Source of the DNA: Gorsachius magnificus
Taxonomy: Eukaryota > Chordata > Aves > Pelecaniformes > Ardeidae
Direction of reading: 5' to 3'
DNA length: 64,000 bases
NCBI GenBank assembly: GCA_034008185.1
Contig: CM067081.1
Coordinates: forward strand, 148,644,258-148,708,257
The notes beneath the pieces were generated by a model that made no database searches, was not told the DNA's origin, and saw only the letters and a program-made list of their open reading frames with translations. A program made the translations under genes and the position numbers. Shown here in pieces: positions 46,161 to 64,000 of this stretch (position 1 is the stretch's first letter; every line of letters starts with the position of its first letter).

Positions 46161-47411
46161 AGCACCTCAGCCTGGTTCAGTCTGGTTTCCTCTGGGCAGA
46201 GGCAAGGGCGAGCTTGAAAGGGAGGGTGAGTAATTGAACTCTGCCAAAAAAACCAAACAAACCCTCTTCCTTGGCAGAGGCAGTAAGTACCTCAGAGGGT
46301 TTCTTCTGCCCGGACTTTGCGTGGTCGCTCGTTATCTCTCAAAAGCAGACATGGCTTCGGCCTGGTGTCTGTTGCGTTTAGCCACAAAAGCAACAGAAAA
46401 GCCAAACTCTTGTCAAGGCCTCCAGTAGCCTACCTAGAAGCGAGAAATAACTCATCTAAAATAGCCCCAAACAAGTAACTTCCTTAGAAACTTCACCCGC
46501 CTGGCAAACTGAAAGGCTTGGCAGTTTCCCATCTGATGGTGGGCCATGGTGTGCAGCGGGATGTGCGAATGGTAAACAAATGCTTCAACGCCAACCTGAG
46601 CTGTGAGATTTCAGGCCTCAAAGTGTCAGCTATGTCTGGACCAGCAGAAGTGCTTGGGTGGCTGCTTCTCCAGTGCATATGTCAGGTGTCCAGGCTTTCC
46701 TCTTTGTCTTGTTCCTGGGAGGCTGCAGGAGGAACGGAGGGGCACAGCAACCTGTAAGGGAGCTTTGCTTGTTGGAGGCTGGCCTCTGGCCCAGCTTTGC
46801 TGCACTTGAGGAGGTGGGAGAGTTTAAAGGTGAGTGATGCTGCCCTGCAGAGTTCTGCTGACTGGGGAAATGGTGCAGGTGATGTAGGGAGTCCTGCCTT
46901 GGGTGTGAAATAGGTTGAGTCTCTGCAACCCCAGAAGGGCAAGTCCCTGTATGATTTGGCAGGGCACACCTGCCTACACCTTATGGAGGAACTCCAGCTG
47001 GGTTCAGAGATACCATGTCCTTCCCTTGCAGCTGACACCAGAAGGTCCCCAGGGACAGGTTCAAACCCTAAACCCTTCCTCTCTGTCTGCCTATAGGATG
47101 GGTTTAGCAGGACATGAGGAATTAATGAGAGGAAAGGCGTTTCCCCCTTTCAGAGGCTGGCAGAGTTCCTCATGCCTTCCGTCTCCCTTTCTTTGCTCCC
47201 TAGAAGCTTGCTGGTGTCTTTGAGGCACCCCTTTGCTCCTCAGAAAAGCCCCTTCTGTGAGCTGCTAACAAACTGAATTCGCATGCACAATGCAAAAGCC
47301 TACAGCTTTTGTCTCACTAAATTACTAAATTCAAGGAATGTTGCAGAAAAAACAGATGTGGGAAGGAAAAACATGGCTTAACATAGCCCTGACTTGCCAA
47401 CTCCTTTCTGT
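46161..47411. other. Intergenic stretch upstream of USP18, no gene seen
   Basis: No recognised coding sequence or repeat. Frames up to 118 codons occur on both strands with no similarity that I can name. Confidence 0.5.
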
Positions 47412-47416
47412 ATTAT

Positions 47417-47987
47417 TGTGCTGGTTTTGGCTGGGATAGGGTTAATGTTATTCATAGTAGCTAGTTTTGGCTGTGTTTTGGATTTGTGCTGAAAACAGTG
47501 TTGATAACACAGGGATGTTTTTGTTATTGCTGATCAGTGCTTACACAGAGTCAAGGCCTTTTCTGCCTCTTACACTGCCCTGCTAGTGAGTGAGCTGGGG
47601 GTGCACAAGAAGTTGGGAGGGGACACAGCTAGGGTGGCTGACCCCAACTGACCAAAGGGATATTCCACACCATATGATGTCATGCTCAGCTTATAAAGCT
47701 GCGGGAAGAAGAAGGGGGGGGACACACGTTCGGAATGATGGTGTTTTTCTTCCCAAGTCACCGTTACATGTGATGGAGCCCTGCTTTCCTGGGGATGGCT
47801 GAGCACCTGCTTGTCGATGGGAAGTAGGGAATGAATTCCTTGTTTTGCTTTGCCTGTGTGCGCAGCTTTTGCTTTACCTGTTAAACTGTCTTCTGATTGT
47901 CTCTCCCATCCCACTGCGGGGGGGGGGGTGCGGAATGAGCAAGTGGCTGTGTGGTGCTTAATTGCTGGCTGGGGTTAAACCACAACA
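47417..47987 (+). mobile_element. Solo LTR of the same ERVL-like family, copy 2
   Basis: The element begins TGTGCTGGTTTTGGCTGGGA and ends GTTAAACCACAACA, 571 bp, with a perfect 5-bp target duplication ATTAT (47412-47416 and 47988-47992). It shares long blocks with copy 1 at 31,504: GTGTTTTGGATTT, GTTGATAACAC, GTGCACAAGAAG, GACCCCAACTG and CATATGATGTCA. A TATA-like CTTATAAAGC is present. No internal viral sequence remains. It lies 1.5 kb upstream of the USP18 CpG island. Confidence 0.9.
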
Positions 47988-47992
47988 ATTAT

Positions 47993-49874
47993 ATAGACAT
48001 TTAGAGGTTATAGAGGGAATTTAGGAGTTGAATGCAGACGTCCTTTATAATATTTCTGCAGCAAAGATGCTCTACAAGACATTAAGTGACATAAGTGGTC
48101 TATTATTAACATACTGTTTGCTCCTGTTACACCTTGAATTGAAGAGCCAGCCCTTTGGGGGAGTGGCTCAAAGACTTTGTGTCTTTGGAGGAAGATGAAT
48201 GCAACCCTGATGATGATAAGGAGTGTTCACTGTCTCCCCTTTGTCACTTTGGGTGCACCTTCTGGGGGAAGGGTTATGCAAACGTGGGTTTATTGTGGAG
48301 AGAGGCTAAACTGCGGTTCTTCTGCTAGCACAGGTGAGGATGGCATGTGCTCCCAGCCCAGTGTCAGGTACCTCTGTGCAGCCCCTGCCCTGCTTCACTG
48401 AACCATGGGAAGGAGGAAGCACATAGGAGGCTTTCAGAGGGGTTGTGTGGAGCCCATCAGAGCTGTTGTTGCAGTCCCCACAGAAGTCCTAGTTGCATAC
48501 CCTCAGGGCAGGTTACAGAGAAACCTGCTCATATAGCCTGGCTCTGTTGGAGACAGCACAGTCAGAGCTCTTCAGCCAAGGCAGCAGTGGCAATGAAAAG
48601 CTTCCAGTATTGTCACATGGACAGGTATGGATATCTGTAGAGGCTTGTAAGCAGAAGGGTACAAATGACTCAGCATCTTTGCTGTGACTCTGGCAAAGCC
48701 TCTTGGCAATGGTTTAAATTTAGTGATGTTCCCTTTCTATTGCTAGCTTGTGTGGTGTCTGTCTGATAGAAGGAAGGAAGATAAATAGAACAACTGATAA
48801 GCCATAAATTGCTTAGAGATTGTTAAACCACATGAGCAAACTGACACTGGGGATTAAACAGGAACTAGGTCTGACAGGTCTGTGGAAACTAGCAAAGCAG
48901 TGTGCAGCTGAAGTGGCTTTTGGTGATGACCGCTGTGAGAGCCTGGATGCTCGACTAAGAGGAGCATATGTCTTATTTAAGAATATTTTAAGCTTTGCCT
49001 GTGGAAGTCAGTTGTGACACCCCACTTCCAAAACAGGTAACAGGCAGAAGCCTGAGCCCAGAAAGTGTGCTTAGATGAAGGGATGGCTAAAACTGAAAGA
49101 TTCAGTGTTTGGGTCTCCAAATACACTGCCTGCTGAGTGTCATGGTGTAGTGTCACTTTGACAAAAGCTGTTAGCTCCTGATAACTGCCACAGTGCTTCT
49201 AAAGTAATCTCCAAACCATTCCAAAGAGTGCATTGACTACTGTGAGAGCAGGGATCCTGATTCCTAAGTATCCTTGCAAATAAAATAAACCATAACATTG
49301 ATAGTCAGGATGAGATTTAAAAAGCTTTCAGGAAGTTAGGAACTCCACAACCAGTATTTTAAAATGCATGAAGTACTCCACACTGGATCAGTAAATTCTA
49401 CTTCTTCATTGCATCGCTTTCAGCACTTTTTCAAAGAACAGAGCAAGCAATTAATCTGCCATTTTTTTATCACATTTTTTTGTCTTTAACTTGCCCCCTA
49501 CTTCTTCTCTCTCACTGGAAGAGCAGGGTCGCTTCTCAGTTCAAACACATGCATGTATTTCATGTATGAAATTTCCTGTTTTTGGTTTTGGTCCCAATTC
49601 AGGACAGAACTGTGAGGGAAGCCATGTAAGAGTCTAAATCCCACTAGGTTGGGTAATGCTTATTCATGTTGTTTCAATTGAGGTACGTAATCAAATACAT
49701 CCTGAATAGGTTGTTTTCCTAAACAGAGACATTTCTGGTGCTCCATAACTTCATAGTTATTTATAGTAATTTACTGATCTGGTTAATTAAATGCATACAG
49801 AATATACAAGTTCAATGTGATGTTGTACTGTGAAATGGAACTGCCAACAGAAACAGAAATCTCTATATGAAGAA
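47993..49874. other. Intergenic stretch, no gene seen
   Basis: AT-rich, with short unrecognised frames only. No repeat family was recognised before the CR1 that begins near 49,875. Confidence 0.5.
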
Positions 49875-50412
49875 GATCACAGGATCACAGAATGGTTGAG
49901 GTTGGAAGCAACCTTTGGAGGTCATCTGCTCCTAGCCCCCTGCTCAAGCAGGGCCACCTAGAGCCAGTTGCCCAGGACCATGTCCAGACAGCTTTTGAAT
50001 ATCTTCAAGGAGGGAGACTCCACAGCCTCCCTGAGCAATCTGTGCCAGTGCTCAGTCACCCCCACAGTAGAAAAGTGTTTCCTGATGTTCAGACAGACCT
50101 TCCTGTGTTTGATTTTGTGTCCATTGCCTCTCGTCCTGGCTCCATCTTCTTTACACCCTCTATTCAGGTATTTATATACATTTATAAGATCCCTCCTGAG
50201 CCTTCTCTTCTCCAGGCTGAACAGTCCCAGCTCTCTCAGCCTTTCCTCATGGAAGAGATACCTCAGTCCCTTAATCATATTTGTGGTCCTTTGCTGGACT
50301 CTATCCAGTGTGTCTATAGCTCTCTTGTAGAGGAGTCCAGAACTGGACATAATACTCCAGGTGTGGCCTCACCAGTGCTGAGCAGAGTGGAAGGATCACC
50401 TCCTTCGACCTC
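49875..50412 (-). mobile_element. CR1 LINE, 3' part (left half of an interrupted copy)
   Basis: On the - strand this is the CR1 3' region, ending at the left in repeated GATCACAG-like units and carrying AGTTGCCCAGGACC-like and CTCCAGGCTGAACAGTCCCAG-type blocks of the avian CR1 consensus. The same copy continues at 50,990. Frames of 185 and 130 codons in this stretch are parts of the repeat and its complement, not host genes. Confidence 0.9.
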
Positions 50413-50989
50413 CATAAGCACAGCACAGCTAGCCAGTCGAGGGAGGTGATTGTTCCACTCTACACTGCACTGGTGAGGCCCCACCTCGAATACTGTGTGC
50501 AGTTTTGGGTGCCTCAGTGTCAGAAGGACATCAAACTATTAGAGTGTGTCCAGAGGAGGGCACCCAATATGGTGAAAGGTCATGAGGGCAAGACTTAGAA
50601 AGAGCACCTGAGGTCACTTTGTTTGCTCATCTTGGAGAGGAGAAAGCTGAGGGGTGACCTCATCGCAGTCTACAACTTCCTCAAGGGGGAGCAGCAGAGG
50701 GGGAGGTGCTGATCTCCTCTCTCTGATGACCAGCAATAGGACAGAAGGAAATGGAATGAAGCTGCATCAGGGGAAGTTCAGATTGGACATTAAGAAAAAG
50801 TTCTTCACTGAGACCATGGTGGGTCACTGGAACAGGCTCCCCAGGGAAGTGGTCACAACACCAAGCCTGTCAGAGTTCAAGGAGCATATAATCACATGAT
50901 TTAGTTTTGGATAGTCCTGCGAGGAGCAGGGAGTTGGACTTGATCCTTATGGGTCCCTTCCAACTTGAGGTATTCTATGATTCTATGAT
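50413..50989 (+). mobile_element. CR1 LINE 3' fragment nested inside the other CR1
   Basis: In + orientation: GTCGAGGGAGGTGATTGTTC, CCCACCTCGAATACTGTGTG, CACTGGAACAGGCTCCCCAG, GGGTCCCTTCCAAC, then ATTCTATG repeats ending at about 50,989. It is 5'-truncated (about 575 bp) and sits between the two halves of the minus-strand CR1, so it inserted later. The left border is uncertain by some 20 bp. Confidence 0.88.
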
Positions 50990-51912
50990 CTGCTTTGCCT
51001 GATGCAGCCCAGGATAGCATTTTCCTTCTTTGCAGCAAGGGGACATTGCTGGCTCATGTTCAACTTGGTGTCCACCAGGACCCCCAGGTCCTTTTTTGCA
51101 AAGCTGCTTTCCAGCTGGTGGTGTGCATGGTTGTTCCTCCCCAGGTGCAAGACTTTGCACTTCCCCTTGTTGAACTTCATGAGGTTCCTGTCAACCTGTT
51201 TCTCCAGCCTGTTGAGGTCCCTCTGGATGGCAGCACAACTCTCTGGTGTATCAGCCACTCCTCCCAGTTTTGTGTCATCTGCAAACTTGCTGAGGATACA
51301 CTCTGCCCCATCACCCAGAACGTTAGTGAAGATTTTTAAGAGGACTGGATCCAGTATTAACCTTGGGGCACACTGCTAGTTAATGGCCTCCAACTAGACT
51401 TTGTGCCACTGATCACCACCTTATGGGCCCAGCCATTCAGCCAGTTTTCAGTCCACCTGACTGTCTGTTCATCCAGCCCATACTTCCTCAGCTTTCTCTA
51501 CAGAAAATAGTCTTGAAAGCCTTATTCAAGTCTAGGTAGACAATATCCACTGCTCTCCCCTTGTCTACCAGGCGAGTTGTTTCATCATAGAAGGTTATCA
51601 AGTTAGTCAAGCATGACTTCCCATTGGTGAATCCTTTCTGAGTACTCCCAATGATTTTCTTCTTCTTCATGTGCCTGGAAATGGTTTCCAGGATTACCTT
51701 CTCTATCACCTTCCAGGGATTGAGTTAAGGCTGACTAGTCTGTAGTTCCCTGGGTCCTCCTTGACCTTTTTGAAGATAGGAGTGACAGTTTCTTTCCTCC
51801 AGTCTTTGGGCACTTCTCCCAATCACCATTATCAATCAATGATTATGGAGAGTGGCCTTGCAATGACATCTGCCAGCTGCCTCAGCACTCATGGGGGCAT
51901 CTCATCAGGGAA
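50990..51912 (-). mobile_element. CR1 LINE, right half of the interrupted copy, with decayed reverse transcriptase
   Basis: This continues the minus-strand CR1 from 50,412: GATGCAGCCCAGGATAGCAT at the left, then the segment coding the C-terminal part of ORF2. Between 51,488 and 51,709 a frame still shows the reverse-transcriptase blocks STQKGFTNGKSCLTNLI and AVDIVYLDLNKAF; other parts are broken by stops and shifts. The element is 5'-truncated near 51,912 and inactive. Confidence 0.88.
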
Positions 51913-52893
51913 CTAGACCTGGATAAAAAGTTGCTGAGGGGTTTCCTAGTCAAGAAAAATTGTCATTGCCTAGCAAGATGTGAATCCTATAAATATGAGA
52001 TCTTTGATCACTACTTTGAATTATCTTTGAGTGAACATTCAAATGCCTGTATTGCAGGCTCACTTGCACATGTTGTACTAAATAGATTGCCACAGATAGC
52101 AGAGTGGTCTGCTGGATAAAGTAGAGGTTGCTTCTTGCAGAGGAAGAACCATTCAGGCAGAGTAAGGAATACTGAAATGTTTTCAGTAGGGATGATGCCA
52201 AAAGCTGTTTGGTTTTTTTTTTTAAAAGCAGAGAATTTTCTCTTTTAAACAGTTCACAGAGACACAGAAAAAAAATTCTTATGCCTGCTGCAGCTGCATC
52301 CAACCAAAAAGGATATTTGTTTTCACAGCACAGATGTTTATCCCCCAAATGTGGAAAAATTTCACTGCTTTAACATTTCTGAAGAACATTTTCAGAAATG
52401 GTGTTTCAGAGAAGAGTGAAATTTCCCATTTAGGTCAGGCAGATGAAGGTCAATGAGAAGATAATAAAGCACAGAGCAGACGACCCATTTTTCCATGGTC
52501 ATAATTTTTTGACATGCCAATAAGCAAAAGGTGAAGTTATGGCAAATTAGAACTTTGAAAACTCTACTGATTCACTGTGCTCCATTATAAGCTTGCATAT
52601 ATTGAATTGTAGTGGTTTTAGCATGTGTGTTAGAGCTTGAAGAGGCTTACATTAAGTGTGCAAGGAAGAAGAGCAAGTCTTTGCATTGCTGGCAGTGGTG
52701 GGGCATTACTACAACTGATCATATCTTACAGGACAATTTACCTGTCACTTATGGAATAAAAAAATGTCTCTATATGACCCCTTCTAAATTTCTTGTATAT
52801 TGCATACAAAAAAGGTGACCTAATGGTACACATGTGCAATACAGTGATACAGAGACAATTCTGTGCTCATTAGGAACAAAGTGTATTTTAAAA
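51913..52893. other. TUBA8 3' flank
   Basis: It holds the TUBA8 3' UTR directly after the stop codon (going left). No - strand AATAAA or ATTAAA was found here, so the mRNA end cannot be placed. No other gene seen. Confidence 0.45.
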
Positions 52894-59608
<6,715 letters not shown>

Positions 59609-59830
59609 GGTGTCTCCAGTGGCGTTTCCTTCCCTTTCGGCTCAGTGGTGGCAGGGCTTCGCAGGAGCCCAGCTCTGGGCTGCAGGGCAGGAGGCAGCCC
59701 GGGCTCAGCACCCGGCACCTGCTGCTGAGCTTCAGTGTCACCGGGCGGTGGGGAAGAGCTCAGAGATGCGGCGGTTCTGCTGGCTGCACCGTGGCCTCCT
59801 GCCCTCCCCGCCACCCGCCTGTGCAAAATC

Positions 59831-61700
59831 ATCCAGACAGGCAGGGCTCACATATATCCCAGATTTCAAATTTAGTCCCGCCTGGTCTGGTGTGCTTATT
59901 AAATCTGAGTGTGGCCATGTAACACGCCGCACACTATACTTTCTAACACCTGAGTATTATCCATGTGTATCACCTACAAGACACGTACCGTCCCAATTCC
60001 CTGTTCTGCCAGTGCATACACGTGTAGACGAAAATCACTCCTAAATTCCAATACAGAAGACCAACAGGGCATGAGAAAGCAAATGAATGAAAAGGAGGAG
60101 GATAGAAGACATACCAAAACCAGAGAATTGGAAAGTAAATGTAATTACCATTCTGAAATGTGCTCTACCAGGGCTCTTAAATGCTGGCCTGACTTCTTTC
60201 TGTCCTTACTCCAGCTGCCTCTCTATTAATGTTTTCAATTTACTTCTGTTGCTTCTCTTTCTGTGTACAGTCATCTGGGCTGTCGGCAGTATGGGGCAAT
60301 ATTCAGTACAGCCTAACTAACTCGTCTGCCAAACACAGAAAGAAATCTGGTTCTTATTGCAGTTCTTATTGCAAGAGATACCTGAAGGCATCACACAAAT
60401 GTTCTCACACCAAATTAGAGCAGTTGCCTCCACCATTTTATTGTTTGCTCCTTCTGCATTAGCTCAGCATTGGAAAGCAGCAGCTTCTCTCATGGAGAAA
60501 TCTTCGTGTTTGCAACTCCTAGGTAACAAAGAGGAAGACACACTTAAATGCTTGAATCTGAGTATTATGTATCCCCGGACTTTAGAACTATACTGTTTAT
60601 GATGATGTTTAATCTGTAGAAATTTAAACATACAATTCCTAAATTTTAGGTTACTCTACTTTGACATGAGTATATTAATAGATTGTTCTGCCGCTGTTGG
60701 CAACCAGCATCCAAGGATCTTCTCCTTGGACTAATGCCTACATCTTAACAGTGTGAAGTAGTTCACACCATTTTTTATAAACTCACATTTACTTTGGCGT
60801 AGTCTTCATTTTGCTGATCTTTACATAAACCTGCAAATCGCTACTCTTTGATGTTGGCTAGGAAAAGTTAACACTATTCTTTACAGAGGAAGAATTCCCA
60901 TGATCATTTCTGTCTGCTGTTTTGTTTAAGCTATCTAAGTCCCACGTTTCTCCAGCAAACCATGAGATCATTGCTTTGAGGCTCAGGAATAGGTTGTCCT
61001 TGTGTTCTTCTAATGGAACTGGTAACATTCCAGCCAAGCTCTGGTGTTACGGACAATTTGAAATGTTAAAGCTCACAGCTCCACCAGATGTGGAGCTCTG
61101 CATAGAGAATCACCTCAGGAAAAGGTCTCACAGCAAATACTTTGAGCAGTCCACCACTCAAATCCTCTTAGGCACTCTTTTGAGTCAACATGTCAGATCT
61201 AGCAGCTCCAAAACCTGAAAGAGCTCTGTGAATTACTACATTATTTGTGACTTAGTCCATTGCTGCATTTTCTCTGCTCTTCCATTGCCCCTCCTCCTCT
61301 CTTCTGAAATAGGCAGTGAGCACCTCTGGGAGTTAATCATTCCTCTCTCCACCCCACTCAAACTCAACTGTCCCAGGACCCATAGACTCACCAATGTCAT
61401 GGTGCCACACTGAACAGAGTCTGGGTCATGTCTCACCAGTCAAAAACTTCTAGGGAACAGGGAGTGATGGAGTCTTGAGCAGTGTCCCTGGCTGATGGGA
61501 GTGCAATGGCTATGTCCCTTCTCTCTAGAATCAACTGAGCTTGAAGAGCCTAGGGATGACCCAGGTTACTGATTTTACCTTTCTCACAGGCACATAGCAA
61601 AGGCGGCAGCCTTTGCAGACCTACTTTACACCAAAGACAGTGTTTGACCTGCTCTGCCTTGTGATAGCCCGTGAACTGAAGTGCTGGAAGCATGGGGAAA
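59831..61700. other. TUBA8 upstream flank, no gene seen
   Basis: Only short unrecognised frames on both strands, no repeat recognised. The CR1 tail at 61,700 marks its right end. Confidence 0.5.
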
Positions 61701-61995
61701 ATCTTTTTAGTAGGGCCAGATGTGTCAGGACAAGGGGTAACGGTTTTACACTAAAACAGGGTAGGTTTAGATACAAGGAAGAAATTCTTTACAGTGAAGG
61801 TGGTGAAACACTGGAACGGGTTGCCCAAAGAGGTAGCGGAGGCCCCATCCCTGGAAACATTCAAGACCAGGTTGGACGGGGCTCTGAGCAACCTGATCTA
61901 GTTAGCGGTGTCCCTGCTCACTGCAGGGGGGTTGGACTAGATGACCTCTAGGGGTCCCTTCCAACCCAAAACATTCTATGATTCCATGATTCTAT
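61700..61995 (+). repeat. CR1 LINE 3' end fragment
   Basis: In + orientation: GGACAAGGGGTAACGGTTTT, GGAAGAAATTCTTTACAGTG, CACTGGAACGGGTTGCCCAA, GGTTGGACTAGATGACCTC-like, GGGTCCCTTCCAACCC, then ATTCTATG/ATTCCATG repeats. It is 5'-truncated, about 295 bp, and only moderately diverged from the consensus. Confidence 0.9.
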
Positions 61996-64000
61996 ATGTG
62001 CTGGTCTGGGGTGATGGCCAGACACGGACGTAAAAGCCCTGAGGAAGACCTGGGCATACTGTTTTTCATGAGGTTTCCTTATGTTGCTCTGTCCACCTGT
62101 GTTACAGGTGCTTAGGCAGAAAACCCTCAGCCTAGATTTAGAAGGTAACCTGAAAGCACTGTGTGGGACTGTGCTCCCTGGTACCGGTGAGTTTTGTTGA
62201 CTCCAGAGTCGGCCTCTAGACTCTACTCCATAGAGACACGAGGCAGATGCAGCCTGGGCTGGGATTCTTGGAAAGAAAATTACCTTGCTCAACACTGGCA
62301 TTCAGCCTGCACGGGCAGATGGTGAACTTGTAGGGGCAGTCACTCAACCTCTCTGTCCTGCATGGAACAGGCTAGAGACATGCCCTGCAAGGGGAGGGTT
62401 GACAGCGGCCTGGTCGAGGCCTGCCTACTTCAGCTTTTACCTTGCAACACTGGTAGACGCTGACAAGAGCTAAATAGGGCTGATTATAAAAAGCTCCGCC
62501 ATGGAGTCCTAAGGTGTGCAAATAAGTGAATTTGGCATGAGTGCTGGAGGGGAGTGGCTTTGCTGGTACTGCCAGCGGGCCTGGGAACAGCCTGTGCTCC
62601 TCAGGGTTATGCACAGCCTGCATGCAACTGGGATGGTCTGGACACGCTCGGAGAGCTTCTCATGTGCACATGGACTGGGTGCTGTGCCATAGGTTCCCTC
62701 CAGAGCAACCCAACAGAGCAGAGGAGTTGTGCGTTATTATCTCCACTAAGATACTATCAAAATCAGCCTCTTGGAAGGATTTTAAAAAAATCCTTAATGT
62801 GTCCATACAAAACCTAAACCCTCTTTCTCTATTTAAAAATAGACACATCTCTGAAAATAGCATTTTTGAATAATCTAGAGCTTAGAAGTACTGTCCACCA
62901 GATCTTAGGCCAAGAGAACCACTAAGTCCTGTGATCTATCAGTTCTGTTCTGACTAAAGACCAAAATATTCAAACAGGCAAATGAAGGACATTTAACTTC
63001 TTTATCTCCTCTACCAGATGTACATCACTCCCTACAGATTGGTTGGTTATTTAAGTGACCCACCAGCAGTGGCAGAATCGTGGACTATTTTAGAACAGTA
63101 ATGTGCCATCTTACAAAACAGTGCACTCCTAAGATGTTCTTTAGTGATCATAAAGAAAACCCTTTCACTTTTAATTTCGTGTGTGGAAGTCTTTGCATCT
63201 CCAACATGTTATAATACTTTCTTATGTTAGGTGAATGAAGATACAAATGGTTCCCTATGGCCTCTGTAGAGCTACATTCTGAAATTCTGTTGCCACCTAC
63301 TGGTAGAATTGACAGCATCTCATTTCAGGTATTTCTGAAATCCCAAAGGCTAGTATTGCAGTACCTACATAAAACTGCTATATTGATCAAATACTGTCTT
63401 TCAGGCATTATCCCTGAAACAGAGAACTGTGCTATGTATTTTTAAAATTACTTTTAAATAAAGAAAAATTAATTACATGTTGGGATACAGTTTCAAGAGA
63501 GTTATCTCCTTTTTGGTAAGAATTGTCTTATACGGAATTCCTCTATATATGTTAAAAATTATAGAATTAGATCTGGACTTGCAGAATTACCTCCTTTAGT
63601 ATAGCAAGTTCAGAACTGGAGTTTCTAATATAAAGACCAGCCATTCATTTTGCAGATAAAAAGACCAGCTACATCAGCGATGTTTCTGGATGTGCCTGCT
63701 TTTCTTTATGACCTTTTAGTGAACCTAATAAAAACAGATGTACTGGAAAGGGGACAATGCTCCTCAAGAGTTTGGGCAAAACATAATGCATTTCTGTAGC
63801 CTGCCTGTGGTTGTATACCATGAGTATGTTTCAGTAAAAATGTGATTTTTTTTTTTTAAAAAGAAATCTATGAAATATCTATAGTAAATCCAGCATTAAG
63901 TCATAGATGTTGTTCATTTAGCAGTTACAACACAACTGTCAACATACTTGTGCCCCCAGACCAATCCAGTTATGATTGTTACACAGTTGCTGCACAAGCA
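61996..64000. other. Right end of the window, no gene seen
   Basis: No recognised coding exon or repeat. A TATA-like TTATAAAAAG occurs at about 62,483 but no gene could be tied to it. Sequence beyond 62,900 is AT-rich. Confidence 0.45.

Noticed and set aside
31504..47987. The two LTRs as ends of one giant provirus around USP18
   Set aside because: Each has its own different 5-bp duplication (ATTGT, ATTAT), and the interval holds a host gene with no gag, pol or env sequence.
49892..50449. 185-codon + frame
   Set aside because: It is the complement of a CR1 3' region, not a host gene.

Overview
The window is vertebrate nuclear DNA, and almost certainly bird. It carries spliced vertebrate genes with mostly short introns, several CR1 LINE fragments with the avian 3' end (copies of ATTCTATG), and two solo LTRs of a family I remember as common in neoavian birds. 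The species cannot be read from the sequence. All exon borders below were read by eye from reading frame, GT/AG sites and phase matching.

Region 1 (1-10,060): an AKR1B-type aldo-keto reductase gene on the + strand, complete except that only the last 11 bases of coding exon 1 are inside the window. Its exon 5/6 intron holds two CR1 fragments. Region 2 (10,060-25,953): about 8 kb with no recognised gene, then a second AKR1B copy on the - strand. It still has exons 1-4 and 6-9 in order but is dead: stops in exons 2 and 8, a frameshift in exon 9, broken splice donors, and no exon 5. The two AKR1B copies lie tail to tail.

Region 3 (25,953-32,030): intergenic. It contains a retrocopy of the start of RALGAPB (- strand) fused to the terminal ~60 bp of a CR1, and a solo ERV LTR with a perfect 5-bp target duplication. 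Region 4 (32,845-45,870): USP18 on the - strand, the interferon-induced ISG15 protease, with ten coding exons (378 codons), a probable non-coding first exon in a CpG island, and a good ISRE. Region 5 (46,160-52,890): intergenic, with a second solo LTR of the same family and a CR1 interrupted by another CR1. Region 6 (52,894-59,608): TUBA8 on the - strand, five exons, 447 codons, with no encoded C-terminal aromatic residue and no Lys40. Region 7 (59,800-64,000): upstream flank with one CR1 tail.

TUBA8 followed by USP18 in the same direction is the order I recall from human 22q11; the AKR1B genes next to them are on another human chromosome (7q33). The genes do not form a functional unit: AKR1B reduces aldehydes with NADPH, USP18 removes ISG15 and damps interferon signalling, and TUBA8 is a structural tubulin.
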